Part shown: one piece after another, positions 33,283-41,737 of the stretch
How positions within the stretch are numbered: position 1 is the first letter of the stretch
Layout: the number at the start of each line of letters is the position of its first letter
NCBI GenBank assembly: GCA_017307375.1
Contig: JAFKFH010000017.1
Coordinates: 1 to 64,000 of the forward strand
Reading direction: 5' to 3'
Source of the DNA: Alphaproteobacteria bacterium
GTDB lineage: Bacteria > Pseudomonadota > Alphaproteobacteria > Ferrovibrionales > Ferrovibrionaceae
Length of the DNA: 64,000 bases
Notes under the pieces: generated by a model
Told to the model about the DNA's origin: nothing
What the model saw: the letters and a program-made list of their open reading frames with translations, nothing else
The model's database searches: none
Translations under genes and position numbers: made by a program

Positions 33283-34539
33283 ATGATGACCCGCTATTCG
33301 ATCTTCAGCGTCGTGAAGAATGCCCTGACCGGCCAGCGCGGCTGGCAGCCGGCCTGGCGCGACCCGGCCCCGAAGCCGGCCTATGACGTGATCATCGTCG
33401 GCGGCGGCGGCCACGGGCTGGCCACGGCCTACTACCTCGCCAGCCAGCACGGCATCACCAATGTCGCGGTCATCGAGAAGGGCTATCTCGGCTCGGGCAA
33501 TGTCGGGCGGAACACCACGATCATCCGCTCGAACTACCTGCTGCCCGGCAACACGCCCTTCTACGAATGGTCGCTGAAACTGTGGGAAGGGCTGGAACAG
33601 GACATCAACTACAATGCGATGGTCAGCCAGCGCGGCGTGCTGAACCTCTGCCATTCCGACGCCCAGCGCGACGCCTATGCCCGCCGGGGCAACGCGATGC
33701 GCTTTGCCGGGGTCGATGCCGAACTGCTCGACCGCGAGCAGGTGCGCGAGATGGTGCCGTTCCTCGATTTCGAGAATGGCCGCTTCCCGATCCGCGGCGG
33801 GCTGCTGCAACGCCGCGGCGGTTCGGTCCGCCATGATGCGGTGGCCTGGGGCTATGCCCGCGCCGCCGATGCGCGCGGCGTCGACCTGATCCAGAACTGC
33901 GAAGTGACCGGCCTGCGCCGGGAGGGCAACCGGATCGTCGGCGTCGAGACGACGCGCGGCTATATCGGGGCGAAGAAGGTCGGCCTGGCCGTTGCCGGGA
34001 ATTCCGGCCGGGTCGCCGGCATGGCGGGCCTGACCCTGCCGATCGAGACGCATGTGCTGCAGGCCTTCGTGTCGGAGGCGCTGAAGCCGCTGATCGACAC
34101 CGTCGTGACCTTCGGCGCCGGGCATTTCTACATCAGCCAGTCGGACAAGGGCGGGCTGGTGTTCGGCGGCGACATCGACGGCTACAATTCCTATGCCCAG
34201 CGCGGCAACATGCCGATCATCGAGGATGTCGCCGAATGCGCGATGGCGCTGTGGCCGGCGATCGGCCGCGTCCGCATGCTGCGCCAATGGGGCGGTGTGA
34301 TGGACATGTCGATGGACGGCAGCCCGATCATCGACCACACCGGCATCGACGGGCTCTATCTCAATGCCGGCTGGTGCTATGGCGGGTTCAAGGCAACGCC
34401 GGCCTCGGGCTGGTGCTTTGCCCATCTGATCGCCCGCGACCAGCCGCACGAGGTCGCGACCGCCTACCGGCTCGACCGCTTCGCCACCGGCCGGCTGATC
34501 GACGAAAAGGGCGCCGGCGCCCAGCCCAACCTGCACTGA
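33283..34539 (+). CDS. soxB: Sarcosine oxidase subunit beta
   Basis: This 418-residue flavoprotein is the catalytic subunit of heterotetrameric sarcosine oxidase, which demethylates sarcosine to glycine. It starts MMTRYSIFSVVKNALTG, like other SoxB proteins, and has the FAD motif IIVGGGGHGLATAYYLA, GYLGSGNVGRNTTIIRSNYL and the C-terminal GWCYGGFKATPASG. AAGGA lies five bases before the ATG. It leads soxB-soxD-soxA-soxG, the standard order. Confidence 0.95.
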   Translation: MMTRYSIFSVVKNALTGQRGWQPAWRDPAPKPAYDVIIVGGGGHGLATAYYLASQHGITNVAVIEKGYLGSGNVGRNTTIIRSNYLLPGNTPFYEWSLKLWEGLEQDINYNAMVSQRGVLNLCHSDAQRDAYARRGNAMRFAGVDAELLDREQVREMVPFLDFENGRFPIRGGLLQRRGGSVRHDAVAWGYARAADARGVDLIQNCEVTGLRREGNRIVGVETTRGYIGAKKVGLAVAGNSGRVAGMAGLTLPIETHVLQAFVSEALKPLIDTVVTFGAGHFYISQSDKGGLVFGGDIDGYNSYAQRGNMPIIEDVAECAMALWPAIGRVRMLRQWGGVMDMSMDGSPIIDHTGIDGLYLNAGWCYGGFKATPASGWCFAHLIARDQPHEVATAYRLDRFATGRLIDEKGAGAQPNLH

Positions 34540-34555
34540 CGCGGAACCGACGAGC

Positions 34556-34825
34556 ATGCGCATCACCTGCCCCTATTGCGGCGAACGCGACGTCCGCGAA
34601 TTCAGCTATCTCGGCGGCGAGCCGGGGCCACGGCCGGAGGGCCGAGACGCCGACATCGAGACGATGTTCGAGCATGTCTATCAGCGCCCCAACCCGGCCG
34701 GGCCGATCCGCGAATACTGGTATCATGCCGCCGGCTGCCACAGCTGGCTGATCGCCGAGCGCGATACCCGCACCCATGCCATCGCCGCCGTCACCGCGGC
34801 CGCAGACCGCGAGGTGCGGTCGTGA
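34556..34825 (+). CDS. soxD: Sarcosine oxidase subunit delta
   Basis: This 89-residue zinc-binding subunit has CPYCGERD at the N-terminus (C5, C8) and HAAGCHSW (H57, C61) supplying the remaining ligands. REYWYHAAGC is typical of SoxD. It stabilises the enzyme complex and has no catalytic role. The stop overlaps the soxA GTG start as GTGA. Confidence 0.94.
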   Translation: MRITCPYCGERDVREFSYLGGEPGPRPEGRDADIETMFEHVYQRPNPAGPIREYWYHAAGCHSWLIAERDTRTHAIAAVTAAADREVRS

Positions 34826-37797
34826 CCTCGTTCCGCAGCGATACCGGCGGGCTGATCGACCGCGGCAGGAAGCTGTCCTTCCGCTTCGACGGCGAGGACT
34901 ATGACGGCCATCCCGGCGACACGCTGGCCTCGGCCCTGCTGGCCAACGGGATCCGCCTGGTCGGCCGGTCGTTCAAGTATCATCGGCCGCGCGGTTTCCT
35001 GGCCGCCGGCGCCGAGGAACCGAACGGCTTGGTCGAACTGCGCGAGGGCGCGCGGCGCGAGGCCAATACGCGCGCCACCGTCGTCGAACTGTTCGACGGC
35101 CTGGTCGCCCACAGCCAGAACCGCTGGCCGTCGCTCAACTTCGACCTGCTGTCGGTCAATTCGCTGGCCGGGCCGATCTTCGCCGCCGGGTTCTACTACA
35201 AGACCTTCATGTGGCCGGCCGCGTTCTGGGAAAAGCTCTACGAGCCGCTGATCCGCCGCGCCGCCGGGCTGGGGCGCGCCGCCGGGACCGAGGACCCCGA
35301 TCACTACGAGCAGGCCAACGCGTTCTGCGACGTGCTGGTGATCGGTGCCGGTCCCGCAGGCCTCGCGGCGGCACTTGCCGCTGGCCGCTCGGGCGCGCGG
35401 GTCATCCTGGCCGACGAGGATTTCCGGCCCGGCGGCCGCCTCTTGTCCGACCGGCGCGAGATCGACGGCCGGCCGGCGGCCGAGTGGGTCGAGGCCACGC
35501 TGGCCGAACTGCGCAGCCTGCCCGAGGTTCGCATCCTCAGCCGCACGACGGTCTTCGGCGTCTATGACCACGGCGCCTACGGCGCGGTCGAGCGGGTCGC
35601 CGATCACCGCCCGGAACCCCAGCCCTTCGAGCCGCGTCAGCGCCTGTGGCGCATCGTCGCCCGCCGATCGATCCTCGCTGCCGGCGCGATCGAACGGCCG
35701 ATGGTATTCCCGGGCAACGACCGGCCCGGCATCATGCTGGCGGGTGCGGCCCGCAGCTATGCCAATCGCTATGGCGTCGCCGCCGGATCGCGCGCGGTCG
35801 TCTATACCGCCGGCGACGACGGCTGGCGCAGCGTCGCCGACCTCGCGGCGGCGGGCAGCGAGATCGCGGCGGTCGTTGATACCCGCCACGAGGTGGCGCC
35901 CGAGCACCGCGCGCTGGCCGAGCGCCTGGGCGCCCGGCTGGTCGCGGGCGGGCAGGTCTGCGGCACCGCGGGGGGCAAGTCGCTTGCCGGCGTCGAGATC
36001 ATCGGTTCCGACGGACGCAAGCTGAATGTCGACGCCGACCTGCTGGCGATGTCGAACGGCTGGAACCCGGCCGTGCATCTCACCTGCCATCTCGGCGCCA
36101 AGCCGCGCTGGGACGGCGATGCCGAAATGTTCGTACCCGGCACCCTGCCGCCCGGCATGGCCGTGGTCGGCGCGGCCGCCGGGCAGATGGCGCTTGACCG
36201 GACGCTGGCGGAAGGCTTGCAGGCTGGCGCCGCCGCAGCGACCGAGGCGGGCTTTGCGGCATCGGCGCCCGCCGCACCGCCGGCCGACGCCGAGGGTCGC
36301 CCGGCCCGGGCGGTCTGGCGTGTGCCGGCCGGCAAGGGCAAGGCGTTCGTCGATTTCCAGCACGACGTCACGGCGCCGGATCTGGCTCTCGCCCACAGGG
36401 AAGGCTTCCGCCCGGTCGAACATCTGAAGCGCTACACCACGCTCGGCATGGCGACCGACCAGGGCAAGACGTCGAACGTGACCGCGATCGCGATCATGGC
36501 CGAGCTGACGGGCAAGTCGATCCCCGAGACCGGTACCACCGTCTTTCGGCCACCCTATACGCCGGTCGCCCTGGGGGCGCTGGCCGGCCATCATCGCGGG
36601 CGCGACTTCCGCCCGGTCCGACTGACCCCGTCGCATCGCTGGGCGACCGAGCAGGGCGCCGAGTTCATCGAGGCCGGCGCCTGGATGCGCGCCCAGTATT
36701 TCCCGCGGGCCGGCGAAACCCATTGGCGCCAGACGGTCGATCGCGAGGTGCTGGCGGTGCGCAACGGCGTCGGCGTCTGCGACGTCTCGACGCTCGGCAA
36801 GATCGACGTGCAGGGCCGCGATGCCGCCGCCTTTCTCGACCGGCTCTACTGCAACGGCTTTGCCGCCCTGCCGGTGGGCAAGGCACGCTATGGCCTGATG
36901 CTGCGCGAAGACGGCTTCGTCATGGATGACGGCACCACGGCACGGCTGGGCGACTGCCACTTCCTGGTCTCGACCACCACGGCCAACGCCGCCAAGGTGA
37001 TGCAGCACATGGACTATTGCCACCAGGTGCTGTGGCCGACGATGGACGTGCGCATGGTCTCGGTGACCGAGCAATGGGCCCAGTTCTCGATCGCCGGCCC
37101 GAAGTCGCGGGCGGTGCTGCAGGCACTGGTCGATCCGGGCTGCGACGTGTCGGATGCGGGGCTGCCCTATCTCGGCGTGCGCGAGATGACGGTCGCGGGC
37201 GGGCTCAAGGCGCGACTGTTCCGCATCTCGTTCTCGGGCGAGCTGGCCTATGAGCTGGCGGTCCCAGCGGCCTATGGCGATGCCGCGATCCGTGCCATCG
37301 TCCAGGCTGGCGCCGCCCACGGCATCGTCCCCTACGGCACCGAGGCGCTCGGCGTCATGCGTATCGAGAAGGGCCACGTCGCCGGCAACGAGCTGAACGG
37401 TCAGACCACCGCCGCCGATCTCGGCCTCGGCCGGATGATGTCGACCAAGAAGGACTTCATCGGCCGCCTGATGGCCCGGCGCCCGGCGTTGTGCGAAGCC
37501 GACCGCCCGGCGCTGGTCGGCTTCAAGCCGGTCGATACCAGGGACGTGTTCGGCGGCGGCGCGCATTTCGTCGCCGTCGGCAAGCCGGCCGAGATGGCGC
37601 ATGACGAGGGTTACGTCACCTCGGTCGCCTTCTCGCCGGTGCTGGGGCACATGATCGGCCTGGGCCTGATCAAGGGCGGGGCGGCCCGCATCGGCGAGCG
37701 CATGCGTGCCGTCGACCCGGTGCGCGGGCGCGACACCCTGGTCGAACTGTGCTCGCCCCATTTCGTCGACCCGGAAGGAGTGCGCGTCCATGGCTGA
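34822..37797 (+). CDS. soxA: Sarcosine oxidase subunit alpha
   Basis: This 991-residue subunit starts at GTG 34822, overlapping the soxD stop. An N-terminal ferredoxin-like domain (RKLSFRFDGEDYDGHPGDTL) is followed by a dinucleotide domain with VIGAGPAGLAAALAAGRSG that binds NAD. A C-terminal GcvT-like half (about 590-990; FYRISFSGELAYE-type region, GTEALGVMRIEKGHV) binds tetrahydrofolate and converts the methyl released by sarcosine oxidation to 5,10-methylene-THF. The length is normal. The product feeds the C1 pool, which fits purU just downstream. Confidence 0.95.
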   Translation: MTSFRSDTGGLIDRGRKLSFRFDGEDYDGHPGDTLASALLANGIRLVGRSFKYHRPRGFLAAGAEEPNGLVELREGARREANTRATVVELFDGLVAHSQNRWPSLNFDLLSVNSLAGPIFAAGFYYKTFMWPAAFWEKLYEPLIRRAAGLGRAAGTEDPDHYEQANAFCDVLVIGAGPAGLAAALAAGRSGARVILADEDFRPGGRLLSDRREIDGRPAAEWVEATLAELRSLPEVRILSRTTVFGVYDHGAYGAVERVADHRPEPQPFEPRQRLWRIVARRSILAAGAIERPMVFPGNDRPGIMLAGAARSYANRYGVAAGSRAVVYTAGDDGWRSVADLAAAGSEIAAVVDTRHEVAPEHRALAERLGARLVAGGQVCGTAGGKSLAGVEIIGSDGRKLNVDADLLAMSNGWNPAVHLTCHLGAKPRWDGDAEMFVPGTLPPGMAVVGAAAGQMALDRTLAEGLQAGAAAATEAGFAASAPAAPPADAEGRPARAVWRVPAGKGKAFVDFQHDVTAPDLALAHREGFRPVEHLKRYTTLGMATDQGKTSNVTAIAIMAELTGKSIPETGTTVFRPPYTPVALGALAGHHRGRDFRPVRLTPSHRWATEQGAEFIEAGAWMRAQYFPRAGETHWRQTVDREVLAVRNGVGVCDVSTLGKIDVQGRDAAAFLDRLYCNGFAALPVGKARYGLMLREDGFVMDDGTTARLGDCHFLVSTTTANAAKVMQHMDYCHQVLWPTMDVRMVSVTEQWAQFSIAGPKSRAVLQALVDPGCDVSDAGLPYLGVREMTVAGGLKARLFRISFSGELAYELAVPAAYGDAAIRAIVQAGAAHGIVPYGTEALGVMRIEKGHVAGNELNGQTTAADLGLGRMMSTKKDFIGRLMARRPALCEADRPALVGFKPVDTRDVFGGGAHFVAVGKPAEMAHDEGYVTSVAFSPVLGHMIGLGLIKGGAARIGERMRAVDPVRGRDTLVELCSPHFVDPEGVRVHG

Positions 37798-38368
37798 GCC
37801 GCGCTGGAAGCCTGTCACCGCCTGGGAAGGCATCGCCGCGCCCGGCCTGTTCGGCCGCATCGACGGCGCCCCCGGCGTGATCATCGAGCTCGGCGGCCAT
37901 GTCGGCATGGCCAGCGTCTCGGCCCCCGCCGCCGCACTGGGTGCGCATTACGGCTTGGCATTGACCGAGGCGCCGCGGGCATACAAGATCGGCGACATGA
38001 CGCTGATCTGGACCGCTCCCGCCCAGTGGCTCGCCACCTCGGACGACCGCAGCCTCGCCGACCGGCTGGGCGCGGCGCTGTCCGGCGTCGCGGCGGTCGC
38101 CGATCAGTCGGATGCGCGCGCCGTCGTCCGGCTGTCGGGACCGAAGGCGCGCGACGTGCTCGCCAAGGGTTGCCTGGTCGACCTGCACCCCCGCGCCTTC
38201 GGACCGGGCCAGGTCGCGATGACGGTGTTCGGCCATATCAACGTGATGCTGCGTCAGATCGACGAGCGGCCGACCTTCGAGATTGCCCTGTTCCGCAGCA
38301 TGGCGGAAAGCTTCTGGCACTGGCTTGGCGCCGCCGCAGGCGAATTCGGCGCCGATATTCGAGGTTGA
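37790..38368 (+). CDS. soxG: Sarcosine oxidase subunit gamma
   Basis: This 192-residue subunit begins at ATG 37790, inside the last codons of soxA, with GGAAGGAG nine bases upstream. DMTLIWTAPAQWLATS, SDARAVVRLSGPKARDVLAKGC and VDLHPRAF are SoxG features; the fold is related to GcvT. It completes the tetramer and probably contributes to folate handling. Confidence 0.93.
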   Translation: MAEPRWKPVTAWEGIAAPGLFGRIDGAPGVIIELGGHVGMASVSAPAAALGAHYGLALTEAPRAYKIGDMTLIWTAPAQWLATSDDRSLADRLGAALSGVAAVADQSDARAVVRLSGPKARDVLAKGCLVDLHPRAFGPGQVAMTVFGHINVMLRQIDERPTFEIALFRSMAESFWHWLGAAAGEFGADIRG

Positions 38369-38370
38369 TC

Positions 38371-38392
38371 GCCGCGCGCCTAGGCGCGCGGC
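38371..38392. other. Perfect 22-bp palindrome between soxG and purU
   Basis: Arms GCCGCGCGCC (38371-38380) and GGCGCGCGGC (38383-38392) flank TA. It begins two bases after the soxG stop and is followed by ACCTCC rather than T residues. As RNA it makes a very stable hairpin that may reduce read-through or protect the sox mRNA 3' end; as DNA it could be a protein site. Confidence 0.5.
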
Positions 38393-38444
38393 ACCTCCGT
38401 CTCCCGCCACATCCCAGTCGCCTTTTCCGATGGAACGCTGATCC

Positions 38445-39308
38445 ATGACCAGCCCCAGCCATGTCCTCACGCTTGCCTGCCCGAACCGGGCCGGCATCGT
38501 CGCCGCCGTCTCGACCACCCTGGCCCAGCACGGCTTCAACATCCTCGACGCCCAGCAGTTCGACGATACCGAGACCGGCAACTTCTTCATGCGCGTCGTG
38601 TTCGATCCGACCGGATCGGACAGCGACCTGGCGGCGGCGCGCGCGGCGCTCGACGACGTCGCCGCGCGCTTCGCGATGCGTCTCAGCCTGCGCGACCGGC
38701 GCGAACGCCGGCGCGTGCTGATCCTCGTGTCGAAGTTCGACCACTGCCTGGCCGACCTGCTTTATCGCCGGCGCATCGGCGAACTGCCGATCGACATCGT
38801 CGGCATCGTCTCCAACCATCCGGCCGAGGCGGCGGCACCGCCGGATATCGGCGACATCCCGTTTCACTACCTGCCGGTGCGGCCCGACACCAAGCTGGAC
38901 CAGGAGATCCGGCTGTGGGAACTGGTACAGCAGACAGGGGCGGAGTTCGTCATCCTGGCCCGCTACATGCAAGTGCTGTCGAGCGGGCTGGCCGGCAAGC
39001 TGGCCGGACGCTGCGTGAACATCCACCACTCGTTCCTGCCGGGCTTCAAAGGGGCCAAGCCCTATCACCAGGCGCATGAACGCGGGGTGAAGCTGATCGG
39101 GGCGACCGCGCATTTTGTCACCTCCGACCTCGACGAAGGCCCCATCATCGACCAGGACGTCGAGCGCATCAGCCACCGCGACACGCCCGACGACCTGATC
39201 CGCAAGGGCCGCGACATCGAGCGCCGCGTGCTGTCGCGCGCGGTACGCTACCTGATCGAGGACCGGGTACTGCCGAATGGTCGCAAGACGGTCGTCTTCA
39301 CCGACTGA
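38445..39308 (+). CDS. purU: Formyltetrahydrofolate deformylase
   Basis: This 287-residue enzyme hydrolyses 10-formyl-THF to formate and THF. An N-terminal ACT domain ([20 protein letters not shown]) precedes a formyltransferase-fold domain containing [12 protein letters not shown] and [14 protein letters not shown], with the conserved N, H and D residues. Its place after soxBDAG is a known arrangement: it recycles folate loaded by sarcosine oxidation. Its last 11 bases overlap the 3' end of the convergent hydrolase gene. Confidence 0.94.
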   Translation: MTSPSHVLTLACPNRAGIVAAVSTTLAQHGFNILDAQQFDDTETGNFFMRVVFDPTGSDSDLAAARAALDDVAARFAMRLSLRDRRERRRVLILVSKFDHCLADLLYRRRIGELPIDIVGIVSNHPAEAAAPPDIGDIPFHYLPVRPDTKLDQEIRLWELVQQTGAEFVILARYMQVLSSGLAGKLAGRCVNIHHSFLPGFKGAKPYHQAHERGVKLIGATAHFVTSDLDEGPIIDQDVERISHRDTPDDLIRKGRDIERRVLSRAVRYLIEDRVLPNGRKTVVFTD

Positions 39309-40185
39309 CCGGCAAGTCGGCATGCGCGGCGACGGCCTCGGTGACCTGGCGGTATAGTGCAGGGGGCAGGTCATGCCCCATTCCTGCGATCAGCATCAGC
39401 CGGGCACCAGGGACCGTCGCCGCAATGTCGTGGCCGCAATCAGCCGGGATCAACGGATCGTCACGACCGTGGATGACCAGGGTGGGGGTCGATATCGTCC
39501 TGGTCAACGGTCGCAGGTCACCCGTTGCGGCAATCGCGGCAATCTGCCGGACGAACCCGGCGGGGTTGTAGCCCCGCTCCAACTCGCGCGCCGCCTGGGT
39601 CCGCGCGGCGATCTCGTCGAACGGATATCCCGGACTGCCGATTGCGCGCGCCAAGGCCACCGCATGGGCGAGATAATCGTCGCGATGGCGGCGCGGATCG
39701 GGCGCCGGGCGGGTCAGCATCGCCATGGCCGCCGGCGCAGGTGGCGGCAGATCCGGATTGCCCGTCGACGACATGATGGAAGTCAGCGAGGCGATACGCC
39801 GGGGATGTCGGGCAGCCAGGATCTGCGCGATCATGCCGCCCATCGAGCGGCCGGCGACATGTGCACGGTCCACGCCAAGGCGATCGAGCAGGCCGATCGC
39901 ATCATCGGCCATGTCATGCAGGGTGTAGGGCACCGCGCCGACCCGGCCTTGCATCAGCGCCGCCAGATCAGGAACCGGCGCATCGTCGAGATGGGTCGAC
40001 AGTCCCGCGTCACGATTGTCGAACCGGATCACCCGGAATCCACGATCCGCCAACAGGGCGCAAAACCCGTCGGTCCAGCGGATCATCTGCACGCCCAGGC
40101 CGGAAATCAGCAGCAGCGGGGCGCCAGACTCCGATCCGAAACAGTCATAGGCGATGGAAAGGCGGTTGATTTCGACATTCGGCAT
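39298..40185 (-). CDS. Alpha/beta-fold hydrolase
   Basis: This 295-residue serine hydrolase has the nucleophile elbow [11 protein letters not shown], an acid in [10 protein letters not shown] and a C-terminal histidine in GMGHDLPP. The N-terminus, [17 protein letters not shown], follows ATG 40185 with only a weak ribosome site; an upstream extension is possible but less likely. Esterase, lactonase or enol-lactonase activity fits this size class. It is convergent with purU, and no pathway is indicated by its neighbours. Confidence 0.85.
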   Translation of the reverse strand: MPNVEINRLSIAYDCFGSESGAPLLLISGLGVQMIRWTDGFCALLADRGFRVIRFDNRDAGLSTHLDDAPVPDLAALMQGRVGAVPYTLHDMADDAIGLLDRLGVDRAHVAGRSMGGMIAQILAARHPRRIASLTSIMSSTGNPDLPPPAPAAMAMLTRPAPDPRRHRDDYLAHAVALARAIGSPGYPFDEIAARTQAARELERGYNPAGFVRQIAAIAATGDLRPLTRTISTPTLVIHGRDDPLIPADCGHDIAATVPGARLMLIAGMGHDLPPALYRQVTEAVAAHADLPVSR

Positions 40186-40298
40186 CGGGCTATTTTCACC
40201 CGGGTATAAATCAGTGTCAAGCAAAGCCCGCCTGGCGGCTTGCATCCTGCACCGGTTCGGCGCGACGCTCGCGGACCAACAGGGGGAGGAATCGGTCG

Positions 40299-41084
40299 AT
40301 GCGGCGTGTCGCCATCGTCACCGGAGGGGCTTCGGGCCTCGGATTTGCAATTGCCCGCCGACTGGCGCGCGACGGCGCGGCCGTCATGCTGGCCGACCGC
40401 GACGCGGCGCAGCTGGAAGCCGCCCGCACCGAGCTTGGCGTTGCCGGCATGGCAGTCGACGTCGGCGACCCGGAGGCGGTGGCCGCCATGGTCGCGCGAA
40501 CCGTCGACGATCTCGGCCGGATCGACATCATGGTCGCCAATGCCGGGATCGGCGAACTGCATCCGTTTCTCGACGAAACCTACGCCTATTGGCAAAAGGT
40601 CATGACGGTCAACTTGACCGGGGTATTTCTCTGCTGTCAGGCGGCAGCCCGCGCGATGGTCGCCCAGGGCCAGGGCGGCCGGATCGTCACCATCGCCTCG
40701 ATTTCGGGCGTTCTCGCCGGCTCGGGCCGCGCTGCCTACGGCACCTCCAAGGCCGGTGTCATCCAGCTGACCAAGCAGATGGCGCTGGAACTGGGCGGGC
40801 ACGGCATCACCGCCAATGCCGTGGCACCGGGTCCGGTCGAAACCCCGCTGGTCGCCGCCAACCACACCGCCGAGACCCGCCGCACCTACACCACCCGAAT
40901 TCCTTCCGGCCGCTATGGCGAACCCGACGAGATCGCCTCGGCCGTCGCCTATCTGGCGAGTGCCGAGGCGGCCTATATCAACGGCGTCACCCTGTTCGTC
41001 GACGGCGGCTTTTCCAGTATCGGCGCGGTGGCAAGCGATATCGCGCCGCGTTTCGCGCCCGCCGGTCAGCCGGTAAAGGGATAG
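40299..41084 (+). CDS. SDR-family NAD(P)-dependent oxidoreductase
   Basis: This 261-residue classical SDR has the cofactor motif VTGGASGLGFAIA, VANAGIG, the serine in IASISG, and the catalytic YGTSKAG. GGGGAGGA stands nine or so bases before the ATG. The C-terminal YINGVTLFVDGGFSS is usual for FabG-like dehydrogenases. Its 3' end overlaps the convergent DUF1045 gene by 19 bases. Substrate unknown. Confidence 0.87.
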   Translation: MRRVAIVTGGASGLGFAIARRLARDGAAVMLADRDAAQLEAARTELGVAGMAVDVGDPEAVAAMVARTVDDLGRIDIMVANAGIGELHPFLDETYAYWQKVMTVNLTGVFLCCQAAARAMVAQGQGGRIVTIASISGVLAGSGRAAYGTSKAGVIQLTKQMALELGGHGITANAVAPGPVETPLVAANHTAETRRTYTTRIPSGRYGEPDEIASAVAYLASAEAAYINGVTLFVDGGFSSIGAVASDIAPRFAPAGQPVKG

Positions 41085-41737
41085 CGTTCCGCCAGCACGA
41101 AGGGCCCGCCCTCGTCCTGTCTGAACAGGCACACCGACCGCACCGCCACGGGCTCGGCCAGGACCGGAGTCAGCACCGGCGCGAGGGTTGCAATGACCGC
41201 CGCCCGTTCGCCGTCATCCAGCCGGCGCGTGAGCGTCATGTGAAAGCGGAAATCGTCGAAGACATAGGGGTAGCCCCAGTCGTCGACATGCCGGCGCTGC
41301 CGGTCGGTGAGGCTGACGGCCAGACGCTTCCGGCGCTCCGCCTCGTCGAGCGGTGCGCGGAAGCGATCGAAGGCGCGGACGCAATCGGCCGCCAGGGCGT
41401 CAAGCTCCGCCAGGTCGCGGACCGGACGCAAGGCCAGGAAGCCATGCAGGTCCTGCAGGCCGAGCGGCAGGTCGAAGGGCCGGCGCCGGGCGGCAAAGAC
41501 CGCCATCGCCGCGCGCAGCGCGGCTTCGTCGACCTGCCCGGCCAGACGGAACGGCGCCTTCAGGGTCGCGTGGAAACCGTAGTGGCGGGCGTCGGCCACG
41601 AGTTCGGCCCGATCGGGCGGCAGCGGCCCGTACACGGTGGTCCGTGGCTGCCGGCCGAGCCAGGACCAGCCCCAATGCGCCAGGGGGGTATCGTCTTCCG
41701 GCGCGAAATAGACGGCAAAGCGGGGCTGGCCGGTCAT
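41066..41737 (-). CDS. DUF1045 protein, 2H phosphoesterase-like, phosphonate-associated
   Basis: This 223-residue protein has two HxT motifs typical of the 2H phosphoesterase fold: YGFHATLKAPF and FRFHMTLTRR. 2H enzymes open cyclic phosphates. DUF1045 genes are known neighbours of C-P lyase genes in alphaproteobacteria. It overlaps the phnM-like gene as ATGA, and no phnP (phosphoribosyl cyclic phosphodiesterase) is present in the window, so hydrolysis of 5-phosphoribosyl 1,2-cyclic phosphate is a reasonable hypothesis. That activity is inferred, not shown. Confidence 0.85.
   Translation of the reverse strand: MTGQPRFAVYFAPEDDTPLAHWGWSWLGRQPRTTVYGPLPPDRAELVADARHYGFHATLKAPFRLAGQVDEAALRAAMAVFAARRRPFDLPLGLQDLHGFLALRPVRDLAELDALAADCVRAFDRFRAPLDEAERRKRLAVSLTDRQRRHVDDWGYPYVFDDFRFHMTLTRRLDDGERAAVIATLAPVLTPVLAEPVAVRSVCLFRQDEGGPFVLAERYPFTG

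Noticed and set aside
34723-37908. Reverse open frame of about 1060 codons over soxA
   Set aside because: Shadow of soxA; the forward frame has all sarcosine oxidase alpha domains.
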